Part shown: positions 7,751 to 16,397 of the stretch, one piece after another | Position numbering within the stretch: the first letter of the stretch is position 1 | Layout: each line of letters opens with the position of its first letter | Assembly (NCBI GenBank): GCA_030706685.1 | Contig: JAUZOA010000002.1 | Span: 1 to 64,000 of the forward strand | Length of the DNA: 64,000 bases | Reading direction: 5' to 3' | Source of the DNA: Bacteroidota bacterium | GTDB lineage: Bacteria > Bacteroidota > Bacteroidia > Chitinophagales > Chitinophagaceae | Translations under genes and position numbers: made by a program | The notes under the pieces: model-generated | What the model was told of the DNA's origin: nothing | The model's input: only the letters and a program-made list of their open reading frames with translations | Database searches by the model: none

Positions 7751-8890
7751 TTAATTCTTTCCTGCGGCGGCAGCTTCGGCTTCCTGCGTCAGCGTCACCA
7801 CTCTTGAAGGTGTTTTGAGTTTTGTAGTGCCATTCATTCTTTTGGCAATAACCATAGTGCGGAGAGGTCTGCGGTAATAAAGTATTCCAAGACCAATGAA
7901 TGATACAGCCAGCATGATGAGCAACAGGGCTGTAGAGCCTAATGATCTTCCAAAATACGCTAAGGCTACAAAAAGAATATTAATGATCACACAGGTCATG
8001 GTTATGCTGGCATGCCCCAATCCCCGCGCAAGAAGTAAATGATGAACGTGGTTGCGATCAGGTGTAAAAGGAGAACGGCCATTATAGATCCTGATAGCAA
8101 ATACGCGGAGGGTATCCAGCAAAGGAACGATCAGTATGGAAAAACCGATAGCTACAGCAGAAGTAACAGGTATGGCCACTTCCGGCTCACTGGCAACATT
8201 GATAAATTTAATTACCAATATCGCATTGACCAGTCCAATCATTAATGAGCCGGAATCTCCCATGAATATTTTCGCGGGATGGTGATTGAAAATAAGAAAA
8301 GCAATAAGACTTCCGGCCATGGCAAATGCGAGCAGCGCATAAGCCTGGTAATCTATCATGAAAAAATAAATACCAAAGATCAGCAGTGTAAATGTGCCCA
8401 GGCTGGCTGCCAGCCCATCTATACCATCTATCAGGTTGAAAGAATTGATGACGACAATAATGGTGAGGTAAGATAAAGCAAGCGCAAACCCTTCAGGCAA
8501 ATCCTCAAAACCAAATAAGCCGTGCATACTGTCGAGCCGGATCCCTCCCAGGTGAATAAGTATTGACGCCGCCACCATTTGCCCTACAAATTTTTTACTG
8601 GCCGACAATACAATAAGGTCATCTTTCAGTCCAAGAAAAAAGATCACTAAGGCGGCTGCGAAGAAGTACTGGAATTCAGGATTCAGGTGTCCTCGTATTG
8701 ATAAAAGGGAAGCCAGCAGGAAGCCTCCAAAAATGCCTACCCCGCCGAGAGAGGCTACAGGATGCGTGTGAACTTTTCTTTCATCAGGAACATCATACAA
8801 CTTTTTTTGATCAGCAATTTGCAGTACAACCGGAATGGCCAAAAAGGAGATAATGAACGCGACGGAGGCGGTTAATAGAACGTCAAGCAT
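7751..8890 (-). CDS. WecA/MraY-type undecaprenyl-phosphate sugar-1-phosphate transferase
   Basis: 379 residues with about ten transmembrane helices. It carries the polyprenyl-phosphate transferase motifs: LGLKDDL (Mg-binding Asp pair), INSFNLIDGIDGLA, IFMGDSGSL, and the FTPDRNHVHHLL histidine motif typical of WecA-like rather than MraY enzymes. Expected reaction: transfer of a UDP-sugar phosphate, often GlcNAc-1-P, to undecaprenyl phosphate to start O-antigen or exopolysaccharide synthesis. No polysaccharide genes are adjacent. The C-terminal tail with Ala repeats (EAEAAAAGKN) is cytoplasmic. Confidence 0.9.
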   Translation of the reverse strand: MLDVLLTASVAFIISFLAIPVVLQIADQKKLYDVPDERKVHTHPVASLGGVGIFGGFLLASLLSIRGHLNPEFQYFFAAALVIFFLGLKDDLIVLSASKKFVGQMVAASILIHLGGIRLDSMHGLFGFEDLPEGFALALSYLTIIVVINSFNLIDGIDGLAASLGTFTLLIFGIYFFMIDYQAYALLAFAMAGSLIAFLIFNHHPAKIFMGDSGSLMIGLVNAILVIKFINVASEPEVAIPVTSAVAIGFSILIVPLLDTLRVFAIRIYNGRSPFTPDRNHVHHLLLARGLGHASITMTCVIINILFVALAYFGRSLGSTALLLIMLAVSFIGLGILYYRRPLRTMVIAKRMNGTTKLKTPSRVVTLTQEAEAAAAGKN

Positions 8891-9168
8891 CGAATACGGT
8901 TTTTTGGTTTTTGGTTTTCAAGTACAATTTCGGTGCAAAAATAGGCTTTAACCATTAAGTTTACTCAAGAGATACGATTTTTTAATATTCAATACATTAA
9001 AATCTAATTAGTTTGCCCGGTTATGGCGACTTACGAAATTTTTATTTTACCGGCAGATTAAATCGATCAGAATGCGCTTCGTACAAAAAAACATCGCACA
9101 TTTGCAAAACTGATAAGTGCTTTGAGTTATTGTGATGCAAAAGGTTTAATTGTTAATTAATTAAAATT

Positions 9169-10002
9169 ATGGCTGAGTTAAAGGCAATAGCAACACAAAT
9201 CCGCAGGGACATAGTAAGAATGGTACATGGAGCTTCGAGTGGCCACCCGGGAGGGTCACTGGGTTGCACAGATTTCCTTACAGCGTTGTATTTCAATGTG
9301 ATGCAACATAATCCATCCTTTAATATGGACGCACCCAATGAAGATGTTTTTTTTCTTTCTAACGGCCATATATCCCCCGTATTTTATTCCATCCTCGCCC
9401 GGTCAGGTTATTTTGACATCAAAGAGTTAGCAACATTCCGGAAAATAAATTCACGGCTGCAAGGTCATCCCGCCACACATGAGCATTTGCCCGGCGTCCG
9501 TATTGCTTCAGGTTCGTTGGGACAGGGAATGAGCGTTGCAATTGGCGCCGCCCTTACAAAAAAATTAAATGGAGAAAAAAATATAGTGTTTTCCTTACAT
9601 GGTGATGGGGAATTAGATGAAGGACAGATCTGGGAAGCCATCATGTTTGCAGCGCATCATAAAGTAGATAACCTGATTTCTACTATTGACTGGAACCACC
9701 AGCAGATAGATGGCACCACTGAAAAAGTAATGGATCATGGTGACCTGCGCAGGAAATTTGAAGCCTTTGGATGGATAACATTAGAAATGAACGGTAATGA
9801 TATGGACCAGGTGCTGGAAACGCTGAAGGCAGCAAAATCATTGACCGGCCAGGGCAAACCTGTTGCTATTATGATGCACACAATAATGGGCAAAGGCGTG
9901 GATTTTATGGAAAACGATCACAACTGGCATGGTGTGGCACCCAATGATGAACAATTAGCCAAAGCATTAGCGCAATTGCCCGAAACTCTGGGAGATTACT
10001 AA
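9169..10002 (+). CDS. Transketolase, N-terminal (ThDP-binding) subunit
   Basis: 277 residues, matching split transketolase N-subunits. It has SSGHPGGSLGCTDFLTALYF and the thiamine diphosphate motif beginning HGDGELDEGQIWEA and ending in the WNHQQIDG segment, plus IMGKGVDFMEN. The full enzyme needs a partner subunit carrying the pyrimidine-binding domain. In most split systems that gene is next door, but here the next gene is on the opposite strand and unrelated. Role: pentose phosphate pathway carbon transfer. The 278-base upstream gap is AT-rich with no clear promoter match. Confidence 0.93.
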   Translation: MAELKAIATQIRRDIVRMVHGASSGHPGGSLGCTDFLTALYFNVMQHNPSFNMDAPNEDVFFLSNGHISPVFYSILARSGYFDIKELATFRKINSRLQGHPATHEHLPGVRIASGSLGQGMSVAIGAALTKKLNGEKNIVFSLHGDGELDEGQIWEAIMFAAHHKVDNLISTIDWNHQQIDGTTEKVMDHGDLRRKFEAFGWITLEMNGNDMDQVLETLKAAKSLTGQGKPVAIMMHTIMGKGVDFMENDHNWHGVAPNDEQLAKALAQLPETLGDY

Positions 10003-10026
10003 GCCCCCTGTCTTCCTAAGGGTGTT

Positions 10027-11250
10027 TTACTCACTCCTCAATGAAAGTTCCTGGTTTGCTGCTTTTCTGGAGGGAAGCCACGATGCGATCAGTGCGATAA
10101 CAAAAACAGTAGCTCCTACCAACAGAAAATCTGCCAGTCGTAGTTTGACAGGAAAATAATCAATCAAAAAAGACCCTCCTTCCAGCGGAATAAGGTGATA
10201 CTTGATTTGCAAAATCGCCACTAATAAAGCCAGCAGCATGCCGGCTCCGCCTCCGATCAGTGCCAGCAGCATACCCTCGCTCAGGAATATTTTTTGTATA
10301 AAATTCCTGTCGCCACCCAGTGCATGCAACACGCTGATATCTTTTTGCTTTTCGAGCACCAGCATGGTTAACGCGCCTATCATATTAAAAGCAGCTACCA
10401 CCAATATCAGGGAAAGTACCGCATAAATCACCCATCTTTCGAGGTTCATTACGGAATACAGGCTTTGATTCTGCTGGTAACGGTCTTCTACCCTATAACC
10501 CTCATTAAAAATCTTTTGCACCTGCTGTTTTATATTCTCTGTCTCCGACTGATCAGTTAATTTTATTTCAAGCCCGCTATACTCGTCCTGGCCCAGTCTT
10601 AACGCCTTCTTTGCAAAATCAATATTGGTAATACAATATTTATTGTCAAAATCCTGCTGGATGATAAAAGCGGAAGATGTCCTTATTGTATCCGTGCTGA
10701 TATTCGCCATAGGATCCAGTAGTTCAGGCTCACCTTTCCTGGGTAAATAAATCCGCAACGTAAAAATATTCCGGTCGGCCTGTATACCTAATGCGCTTTC
10801 TACCCCGACCCCCAGTACGAGTTTGGGAATATCTCCTGTCCCCAGGTCATAATCTCCCTTTACGATATGATCTGCCACTCCACTTACATAGCGGTAATTA
10901 TCATCTACTCCTTTGAGGAAAGCGACAGATTGGTATTCCCCGTTCTGCAAAAATGATTTTTCCTCAACCACTAATGAAAAATTCTTAATCCCCCCGATAC
11001 CCCTGAGCTGTTCTAATTGTTTTTGTGTAATCGTAACAACCTTACCCGATGCGGGAAATACTTTCAGATCGGTGTAAAAAGATGAATAAAGCGATTTTAC
11101 CAGGTCCTCAAATCCATTAAATACGCTTAGTACCAGTATCAAAGCCGCCGTACCTATAACAATCGCCACAATGCTGATCCACGCAATGACATTAATGGCA
11201 TTGGTTGATTTTTTTGCTTTGAAATACCGCCAGGCGAAGAGGAAGTGCAA
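10027..11250 (-). CDS. ABC transporter permease, LolC/LolE (FtsX) type
   Basis: 407 residues. One N-terminal transmembrane helix (INVIAWISIVAIVIGTAALILVLSVFNGFEDLV) carries the LolC/E-like FNGFE motif. A large periplasmic domain follows (about 45-260), then three C-terminal helices of the FtsX/MacB permease type, including EKQKDISVLHALGG. LolCE extracts lipoproteins from the inner membrane with an ATPase LolD, which is not adjacent. It lies downstream of rbfA on the same strand with a repeat-rich spacer of 170 bases. Confidence 0.87.
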   Translation of the reverse strand: MHFLFAWRYFKAKKSTNAINVIAWISIVAIVIGTAALILVLSVFNGFEDLVKSLYSSFYTDLKVFPASGKVVTITQKQLEQLRGIGGIKNFSLVVEEKSFLQNGEYQSVAFLKGVDDNYRYVSGVADHIVKGDYDLGTGDIPKLVLGVGVESALGIQADRNIFTLRIYLPRKGEPELLDPMANISTDTIRTSSAFIIQQDFDNKYCITNIDFAKKALRLGQDEYSGLEIKLTDQSETENIKQQVQKIFNEGYRVEDRYQQNQSLYSVMNLERWVIYAVLSLILVVAAFNMIGALTMLVLEKQKDISVLHALGGDRNFIQKIFLSEGMLLALIGGGAGMLLALLVAILQIKYHLIPLEGGSFLIDYFPVKLRLADFLLVGATVFVIALIASWLPSRKAANQELSLRSE

Positions 11251-11404
11251 GCGTTTAAGGGTTTAAAATTTAAGGGTTAAAAGGTTTAAAAGTCTTTAAA
11301 TCCGATATAGTCATTACCGGTGAATATAAATGTATAGCTATAAAGTCTGTTCATTAAAGTTAAGGACACTTCCCGCTTTCTAAACCATCAAACCCTTAAA
11401 TCAT
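11251..11404. repeat. Intergenic inverted repeat, TTTAAGGGTTT family
   Basis: Left arm GCGTTTAAGGGTTT (11251-11264) with further TTTAAGGGTT copies; right arm TAAACCATCAAACCCTTAAA (11381-11400). The same 20-base right arm occurs exactly at 55725-55744 between nuoL and nuoM. Confidence 0.6.
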
Positions 11405-11420
11405 TAAATGTTCCCGGGCC

Positions 11421-11798
11421 TTACTCTTTCCCCGGTTTTGAAGGTTTATCCTCACTTATTTTCCTGAACAACTCTTCCATTTTAAAGACATGATCCAATG
11501 TATCATCCCGGAAAAATTTCAATACGGGTATATTGCGCAACTGGTGTCTTACTTTAGCGGCCAATTCTCTTTTAATATCATGATGGCGTTCATCAATTTT
11601 TTTCAGAGCCTCTTTTACGTCTTTTACCTGGAAAAAACTAAGGTAAAACCTGGCTTCCAGCAAGTCCGGTGTCACTTTTACCGAAGAAATAGACACCATT
11701 CCCCCATCGATCATATTCAGGCCAAGCCGTTGAAAAATGGTGTTCATTTCTTCATTCAGCAGACCGGCAATCTGCTTTTGTCTTTTTCCTTCTTCCAT
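11421..11798 (-). CDS. rbfA: Ribosome-binding factor A
   Basis: 125 residues, KH-like fold. It starts with the usual RQKQIAGLLNEEMNTIFQRL helix and has ISSVKVTPDLLEARFYLSFF and HQLRNIPVLKFFRDDTLDH, all conserved in RbfA, which helps mature the 16S rRNA 5' end in the small subunit. The acidic/Ser/Pro tail after EELFRKI is variable in the family. Divergent from the MsbA-like exporter. Confidence 0.93.
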   Translation of the reverse strand: MEEGKRQKQIAGLLNEEMNTIFQRLGLNMIDGGMVSISSVKVTPDLLEARFYLSFFQVKDVKEALKKIDERHHDIKRELAAKVRHQLRNIPVLKFFRDDTLDHVFKMEELFRKISEDKPSKPGKE

Positions 11799-11848
11799 GA
11801 TTTAAAAATAAATGGTCAAATTAATTTAACGATTTCTTCGAACCTAAG

Positions 11849-11882
11849 CCCCTCTCAAATGCAGAGCAGTTTGGGGTGAGGC
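11849..11882 (+). repeat. Palindromic element, copy A (TGAGG subtype)
   Basis: CCCCTCTC, a degenerate loop, then TTTGGGGTGAGG. It lies between the divergent rbfA and exporter genes and shares its end with the copy inside nuoL. Confidence 0.55.
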
Positions 11883-11929
11883 TGTAAAATTACTTACTTT
11901 GCGCCGTTTAAGCGATTTAAGAGTGAGAC

Positions 11930-13753
11930 ATGAATCAATATTCAAGGATTTTCAGATATCTCGGTGCTTATAAAGGAAAGATATTCCTCTATTTCTTCTT
12001 TACCCTGCTGAGTATAGTGTTTTCTATTGTGTCTATCGGGATGCTGATGCCTTTCCTGCAACTGATCTTTACTGATCCAAGGCCCGAATGTGCCAACTGC
12101 AATTCCCTCACGACAACAAGCGGTAATGCTATTATTCAATTTATCAATGACTGGCTGACCCATTCCATTGCCCGCAACCATAAAATCGCTACACTTGGAG
12201 TCATTTGTGTCTTAATAACCGGTTTTACAGTTTTAAAAAACCTATTCCTCTATCTCTCCTACTATGTTCTGAACCCGCTGAAAAATAAAATAGTTAACAA
12301 ACTTCGCGAGGATCTGTATGATAAGATATTAAAATTGCCCATCGGCTTTTTCAGTGAAAAACGCAAAGGCGACTTAATGAGCCGGATGACAAACGATATA
12401 GGAGAAGTAGAATTTTCTGTTGTCGGGACTCTCGAAGGATGGATTCGCGACCCATTGACAATTATTGTCACGCTGTTTGTTTTATTTTTTATCAGTTCCT
12501 CCTTAACATTTGTCATATTGGTATTGATTCCGGTACTGGGTCTTGTTATCGGGCGCATCACCAAATCACTGAAGAAACATTCGCAGGAAGCTGCCGTAAA
12601 GTATGGCGAAACATTATCCACACTTGATGAAACACTTGGTGGTCTCAGAGTAATCAAAGCTTTCAATATTGAAAGCTTATTGCGCCGGCGATTTTTCAAA
12701 GGCAATGAAGAACTTTTATTAGCAAAGAATAAAATAAACTACCGCCGCGACCTGGCTTCGCCCCTGTCTGAAGTTATGGGTGTAGCGCTTGTTGCAGGTA
12801 TATTGTATTATGGCGGGCAACTCGTTTTAAATAAACAATTGCTGGAACCCGCTGCTTTTCTTGGATACCTGGGTATCTTTTATACGATTATAAACCCGGC
12901 CAAAACATTATCTACTTCTTTCAGTAATATGCGTAAAGGAGCAGCAGCTATAGGCCGTATTGAAGAGGTATTGAAAACCCCCATCACAGTCGACGATAAT
13001 CCGAATGGAAAACAAATCGCTTCTTTCGAAAAGAGAATTGAGTTTCGTAACGTAACATTTGCTTACGACGATGCCGTTATCCTTGACAATATTAATTTAT
13101 CTGTTGATAAAGGAAAGACGATTGCATTGGTAGGTTCATCCGGGGCAGGCAAATCAACACTGGCCGACCTCGTTCCAAGATTTCATGACGTAACCGGCGG
13201 GGAAGTGCTGATTGATGGTGTGAATATCAAAGATTATTCCCTGCAATCGGTCCGGGGCCTGATGAGTATTGTCACGCAGGAGCCGATATTATTTAATGAT
13301 ACGATTGCCAACAATATTAAACTTGGCAAAGAAAACGCGACTGACGAAGAGATCATTCACGCTGCTAAAATTGCCAACGCCCATGCTTTCATTATTCAAA
13401 AAGAACAGGGGTATGCTACCAATATCGGCGACAGGGGAACCAAATTAAGCGGCGGAGAAAGACAAAGGCTGACTATCGCCCGGGCGCTCTTAAAAAATCC
13501 GCCCATATTGATTTTGGATGAAGCTACTTCTTCTTTGGACACAGAAAGCGAACGTCTCGTGCAGGATGCGATCAATAATATGATGCAAAACCGCACGAGT
13601 ATTGTCATCGCACACCGCTTGTCTACTATCCGTCATGCGGATGAGATCATTGTTTTGCAAAAAGGAAAAATCGTAGAAAGAGGAACACATGAGCAATTGC
13701 TGGCGCAAAACGGTTTTTACAGGAAATTGGTAGAAATGCAGGAGGTGAGATAA
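11930..13753 (+). CDS. MsbA-like ABC exporter (fused permease and ATPase)
   Basis: 607 residues: a six-helix ABC_membrane domain (about 1-330) and an ATPase domain (about 350-607). The ATPase shows Walker A GSSGAGKSTL, the signature LSGGERQRL, Walker B ILILDEATSSLD and the H-loop IVIAHRLSTI. Such half-transporters act as homodimers; in Gram-negative bacteria this type is often a lipid A flippase, but the substrate is not provable from sequence. A Cys pair near residues 55-60 (PECANCNS) sits in the first outer loop. The next gene is convergent. Confidence 0.93.
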   Translation: MNQYSRIFRYLGAYKGKIFLYFFFTLLSIVFSIVSIGMLMPFLQLIFTDPRPECANCNSLTTTSGNAIIQFINDWLTHSIARNHKIATLGVICVLITGFTVLKNLFLYLSYYVLNPLKNKIVNKLREDLYDKILKLPIGFFSEKRKGDLMSRMTNDIGEVEFSVVGTLEGWIRDPLTIIVTLFVLFFISSSLTFVILVLIPVLGLVIGRITKSLKKHSQEAAVKYGETLSTLDETLGGLRVIKAFNIESLLRRRFFKGNEELLLAKNKINYRRDLASPLSEVMGVALVAGILYYGGQLVLNKQLLEPAAFLGYLGIFYTIINPAKTLSTSFSNMRKGAAAIGRIEEVLKTPITVDDNPNGKQIASFEKRIEFRNVTFAYDDAVILDNINLSVDKGKTIALVGSSGAGKSTLADLVPRFHDVTGGEVLIDGVNIKDYSLQSVRGLMSIVTQEPILFNDTIANNIKLGKENATDEEIIHAAKIANAHAFIIQKEQGYATNIGDRGTKLSGGERQRLTIARALLKNPPILILDEATSSLDTESERLVQDAINNMMQNRTSIVIAHRLSTIRHADEIIVLQKGKIVERGTHEQLLAQNGFYRKLVEMQEVR

Positions 13754-13799
13754 ATATAAAAGGAAGACCATCCGGATAGTCGTGATCCCGCTTTTACAA

Positions 13800-14939
13800 T
13801 TATTTCAGCACTTCCCTGGATATAACCAACTTCTGTATCTCGCTCGTCCCTTCTCCTATCGTACATAGCTTGGCATCACGATAATATTTCTCAACCGGGA
13901 AATCTTTGGTATAACCATAACCCCCGAATATCTGTACGGCGTCATTGGCTGTTTTCACCGCTACTTCGCTGGCATAATATTTTGCCATAGCGGCTGCCCT
14001 GGTTACATCGCCCCCGCGGTTTTTGAGATCACAGGCCTGCATTGTCAATAACTCTGCTGCCTGAATCTCCGTAACCATATCGGCTAATTTAAAAGATATC
14101 CCCTGGAAACTGGCAATCGGTTTATCAAACTGGTAGCGTTCCTGCGAATATTTTAAAGCGGCTTCATAAGCGCCTTTAGCGATACCAAGTGAAAGTGAAG
14201 CAATGGAAATTCTTCCCCCATCCAATACTTTCATCGCCTGTTTGAAACCATCTCCCACTTCTCCCAAACGGTTAGCATCCGGAATACGGCAATTATCAAA
14301 GATCATCTCTGCTGTTTCACTGGCACGCATACCCAGTTTATTTTCTTTCTTACCTGCACTGAAACCCTTTGTTCCTTTTTCTACGACAAATGAAGTCGAA
14401 TTGTTTTTTGTTCTTGGTTCTCCTGTTCTGCAGACCACTACGGCCACATCCCCGCTCTTACCATGCGTGATCCAGTTCTTGGTTCCGTTGAGGATCCAGT
14501 CATTCCCTTCTCTTACGGCGGTACATTTCATATTACCGGCATCACTGCCTGTATTGGCTTCCGTCAATCCCCATGCTCCTAACCATTCTGCTGTGGCCAG
14601 CTTAGGTAAATACTTCTTCTTTTGCTCTTCATTGGCAAAGGCAAGGATATGACCCGTGCACAAAGAATTGTGTGCAGCCACGCTTAGCCCTATGGAGCCG
14701 CATACTTTGGCAATCTCTTCGATCACTGTTTTGTATTCAAAATAACTGAGTCCTGCGCCGCCATATTGTTCGGGAACAAAAACACCCATCATTCCAAGTT
14801 TTCCTAATTCTTTGAAAACAGAAAGAGGGAATTCCTGGCTTTCATCCCAGGTCATTACATGTGGTTTGATATGCTGCTGGGCAAAATCACGTGCCGTATG
14901 CGCCACTTGTTGTGTAAGCTCGGAAACCTCAAAGTTCAT
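13800..14939 (-). CDS. Acyl-CoA dehydrogenase
   Basis: 379 residues, full length for the short-chain FAD type. It contains WGLTEANTGSDAGNMKCTA (the FAD/acyl pocket), GGRISIASLSLGIAKGAYEAALKYSQER, and the C-terminal GEGTSEIQ motif whose Glu363 is the expected catalytic base. It oxidises acyl-CoA to enoyl-CoA and passes electrons to ETF. No other beta-oxidation genes are adjacent, so chain-length or branched-chain preference stays open. Confidence 0.94.
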   Translation of the reverse strand: MNFEVSELTQQVAHTARDFAQQHIKPHVMTWDESQEFPLSVFKELGKLGMMGVFVPEQYGGAGLSYFEYKTVIEEIAKVCGSIGLSVAAHNSLCTGHILAFANEEQKKKYLPKLATAEWLGAWGLTEANTGSDAGNMKCTAVREGNDWILNGTKNWITHGKSGDVAVVVCRTGEPRTKNNSTSFVVEKGTKGFSAGKKENKLGMRASETAEMIFDNCRIPDANRLGEVGDGFKQAMKVLDGGRISIASLSLGIAKGAYEAALKYSQERYQFDKPIASFQGISFKLADMVTEIQAAELLTMQACDLKNRGGDVTRAAAMAKYYASEVAVKTANDAVQIFGGYGYTKDFPVEKYYRDAKLCTIGEGTSEIQKLVISREVLK

Positions 14940-14975
14940 AAATACAGACTATCTTATTTAAGAGATTAAAAGAAG

Positions 14976-15015
14976 ATGTGCCACCATCCCGAAAGCTGTC
15001 GGGAGGATGGCACAT
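14976..15015 (-). terminator. Terminator of the PhnP-like hydrolase gene
   Basis: A 17-base stem starting ATGTGCCACCATCCCGA with two mismatches and a 6-base loop. On the minus strand it is followed by CTTCTTTTAAT. It lies between the hydrolase stop at 15144 and the acyl-CoA dehydrogenase start. Confidence 0.75.
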
Positions 15016-15143
15016 TTTACGAGGTCGCTAAATAAACCATAGCAAGCAACCGCTAGCAATCGTTAAAGGCGGATGCAAGTAAGCACTTTTTTCAATAACT
15101 AACAAGCGTTAGGTGAAATAATTTTTTTAATATAGGAGTAATC

Positions 15144-15920
15144 CTATAATTCGATCACTAAACGGTCGTAAGCCAGGTGTATTCCTTCGGGAAGTTCTGT
15201 TTCTATCGCATCATGCAGGCCAAGCTGATGAGAAATATGGGTAAAATAAGCCCGGGGAACCTGCAATTCTTTTACCATGGAGATAGCTTCATCCAGGGTA
15301 AAATGAGAAATATGTTTTTTTTTCCGGAGCGCATTCAACACCATTACTTCGCTTCCCTTTATTTTTTCTTTGGATTCAGGGTCAATATGATTTGCATCCG
15401 TTATATAAGTGAATTTGCCAAAACGGAAACCCATTACCGGCATTTTTAAATGCCATACCAATATGGGGGTAATGGGTATATCGCCTATAACAAAGGGTTC
15501 AAGTGTGATGGTATGCAGGTCAAGGTCAGGCGTTCCCGGGTATTTGGTATCCGTAAAAGCATAATAAAAATCGCGGCGCAATGCTTCTTCGGTCAATGAA
15601 TCGGCATACACATCCATTGATTTTTTATTCAAAAAATTAAAGGCCCGGATATCATCCAATCCTGCCATATGATCCTTATGAGGATGCGTGAAAACAACCG
15701 CATCGAGGTATTTGATATTTTCCCGCAGCATCTGGTAGCGGAAATCGGGCCCGGTATCTACCACCAGGGTAGTGTTGGCGGATTGTACCAAAATACTGGA
15801 TCGAAGACGCTTATCCTTTTTATTGGCAGAAGTGCAAACCTCGCAATCGCAACCGATCATCGGCACACCGCTGCTGGTACCGGTACCCAGAAAAATTATT
15901 TTAAGAGGAGGATAACTCAC
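15144..15920 (-). CDS. MBL-fold metal-dependent hydrolase, PhnP-like
   Basis: 258 residues. The fold starts IIFLGTGTSSGVPMIGC; the metal motif THPHKDH spans residues 78-84, and VVDTGPDFR and TDANHIDPES follow. The GCDCEVC cluster (Cys24, 26, 29) is a structural zinc site seen in PhnP-type phosphoribosyl cyclic phosphodiesterases. No phn genes are nearby, so a general cyclic-phosphodiester or housekeeping role is more likely than C-P lyase metabolism. The small conserved gene at 15965 lies just upstream on the same strand. Confidence 0.85.
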   Translation of the reverse strand: MSYPPLKIIFLGTGTSSGVPMIGCDCEVCTSANKKDKRLRSSILVQSANTTLVVDTGPDFRYQMLRENIKYLDAVVFTHPHKDHMAGLDDIRAFNFLNKKSMDVYADSLTEEALRRDFYYAFTDTKYPGTPDLDLHTITLEPFVIGDIPITPILVWHLKMPVMGFRFGKFTYITDANHIDPESKEKIKGSEVMVLNALRKKKHISHFTLDEAISMVKELQVPRAYFTHISHQLGLHDAIETELPEGIHLAYDRLVIEL

Positions 15921-15964
15921 CCGGCAAATGTAGAATTCAGAATGTAGAATGAAAAATGTAAAAC

Positions 15965-16246
15965 TTACTGTCCATTTTCGTTTGTTTCCAGTTTGGAAAC
16001 TATATCGAGGTAAAGCTTCTTTGCCTCTTCGGTGAGTAGTTCCGTATTGATATCCAATTGCGGAATAAGATCAATTAACGTATTAATACGCCCTTCCGTT
16101 TGTAAAAACTTATTCAGCACTACTACTTTTCTGTCTTCCAATATGCAATAACCGCTCTGGAAAGTGCCTCTTTCATAGCGCAAAACATAGCCGGCCTGTT
16201 CAGGGATCGTTTCTAATTTATCAAGAGTGGCTTGTGTGTATTTCAT
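15965..16246 (-). CDS. Small conserved protein of unknown function
   Basis: 93 residues, no signal peptide and no cysteine other than the single one in GYCILEDRK. The text (YVLRYERGTFQSGYCILEDR, VVVLNKFLQTEGRINTLIDL) looks like a genuine soluble alpha/beta protein, and the gene sits 44 bases ahead of the PhnP-like gene. I believe relatives exist in other Bacteroidota but recognise no named family. Palindromic elements in opposite orientation lie on both sides of its upstream spacer. Confidence 0.75.
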   Translation of the reverse strand: MKYTQATLDKLETIPEQAGYVLRYERGTFQSGYCILEDRKVVVLNKFLQTEGRINTLIDLIPQLDINTELLTEEAKKLYLDIVSKLETNENGQ

Positions 16247-16247
16247 A

Positions 16248-16270
16248 CCCCGGGCCCTAAAGGGGAGTTA
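16248..16270 (-). repeat. Palindromic element, copy B
   Basis: GGGCCCTAAAGGGGAGTTAA directly beyond the start codon of the 93-residue gene. It contains the CCCTAAAGGGG dyad common in the family. Confidence 0.45.
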
Positions 16271-16368
16271 AGAGTTTTAAAGATTGAAAATTGTTTTCGT
16301 TTGCGAAGCTAAGACTAAGCGTGTTTCTCCTATAAATAATTTTCCACACGATAAAAATTGTTCAACCA

Positions 16369-16397
16369 AGTCTCCCCTTTAGGGGGGTAGGGGGGTC
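16369..16397 (+). repeat. Palindromic element, copy C
   Basis: GTCTCCCCTTTAGGGGGGTA followed by a G-rich tail. It runs up to the porX stop codon and is inverted relative to copy B about 120 bases away. Confidence 0.5.
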
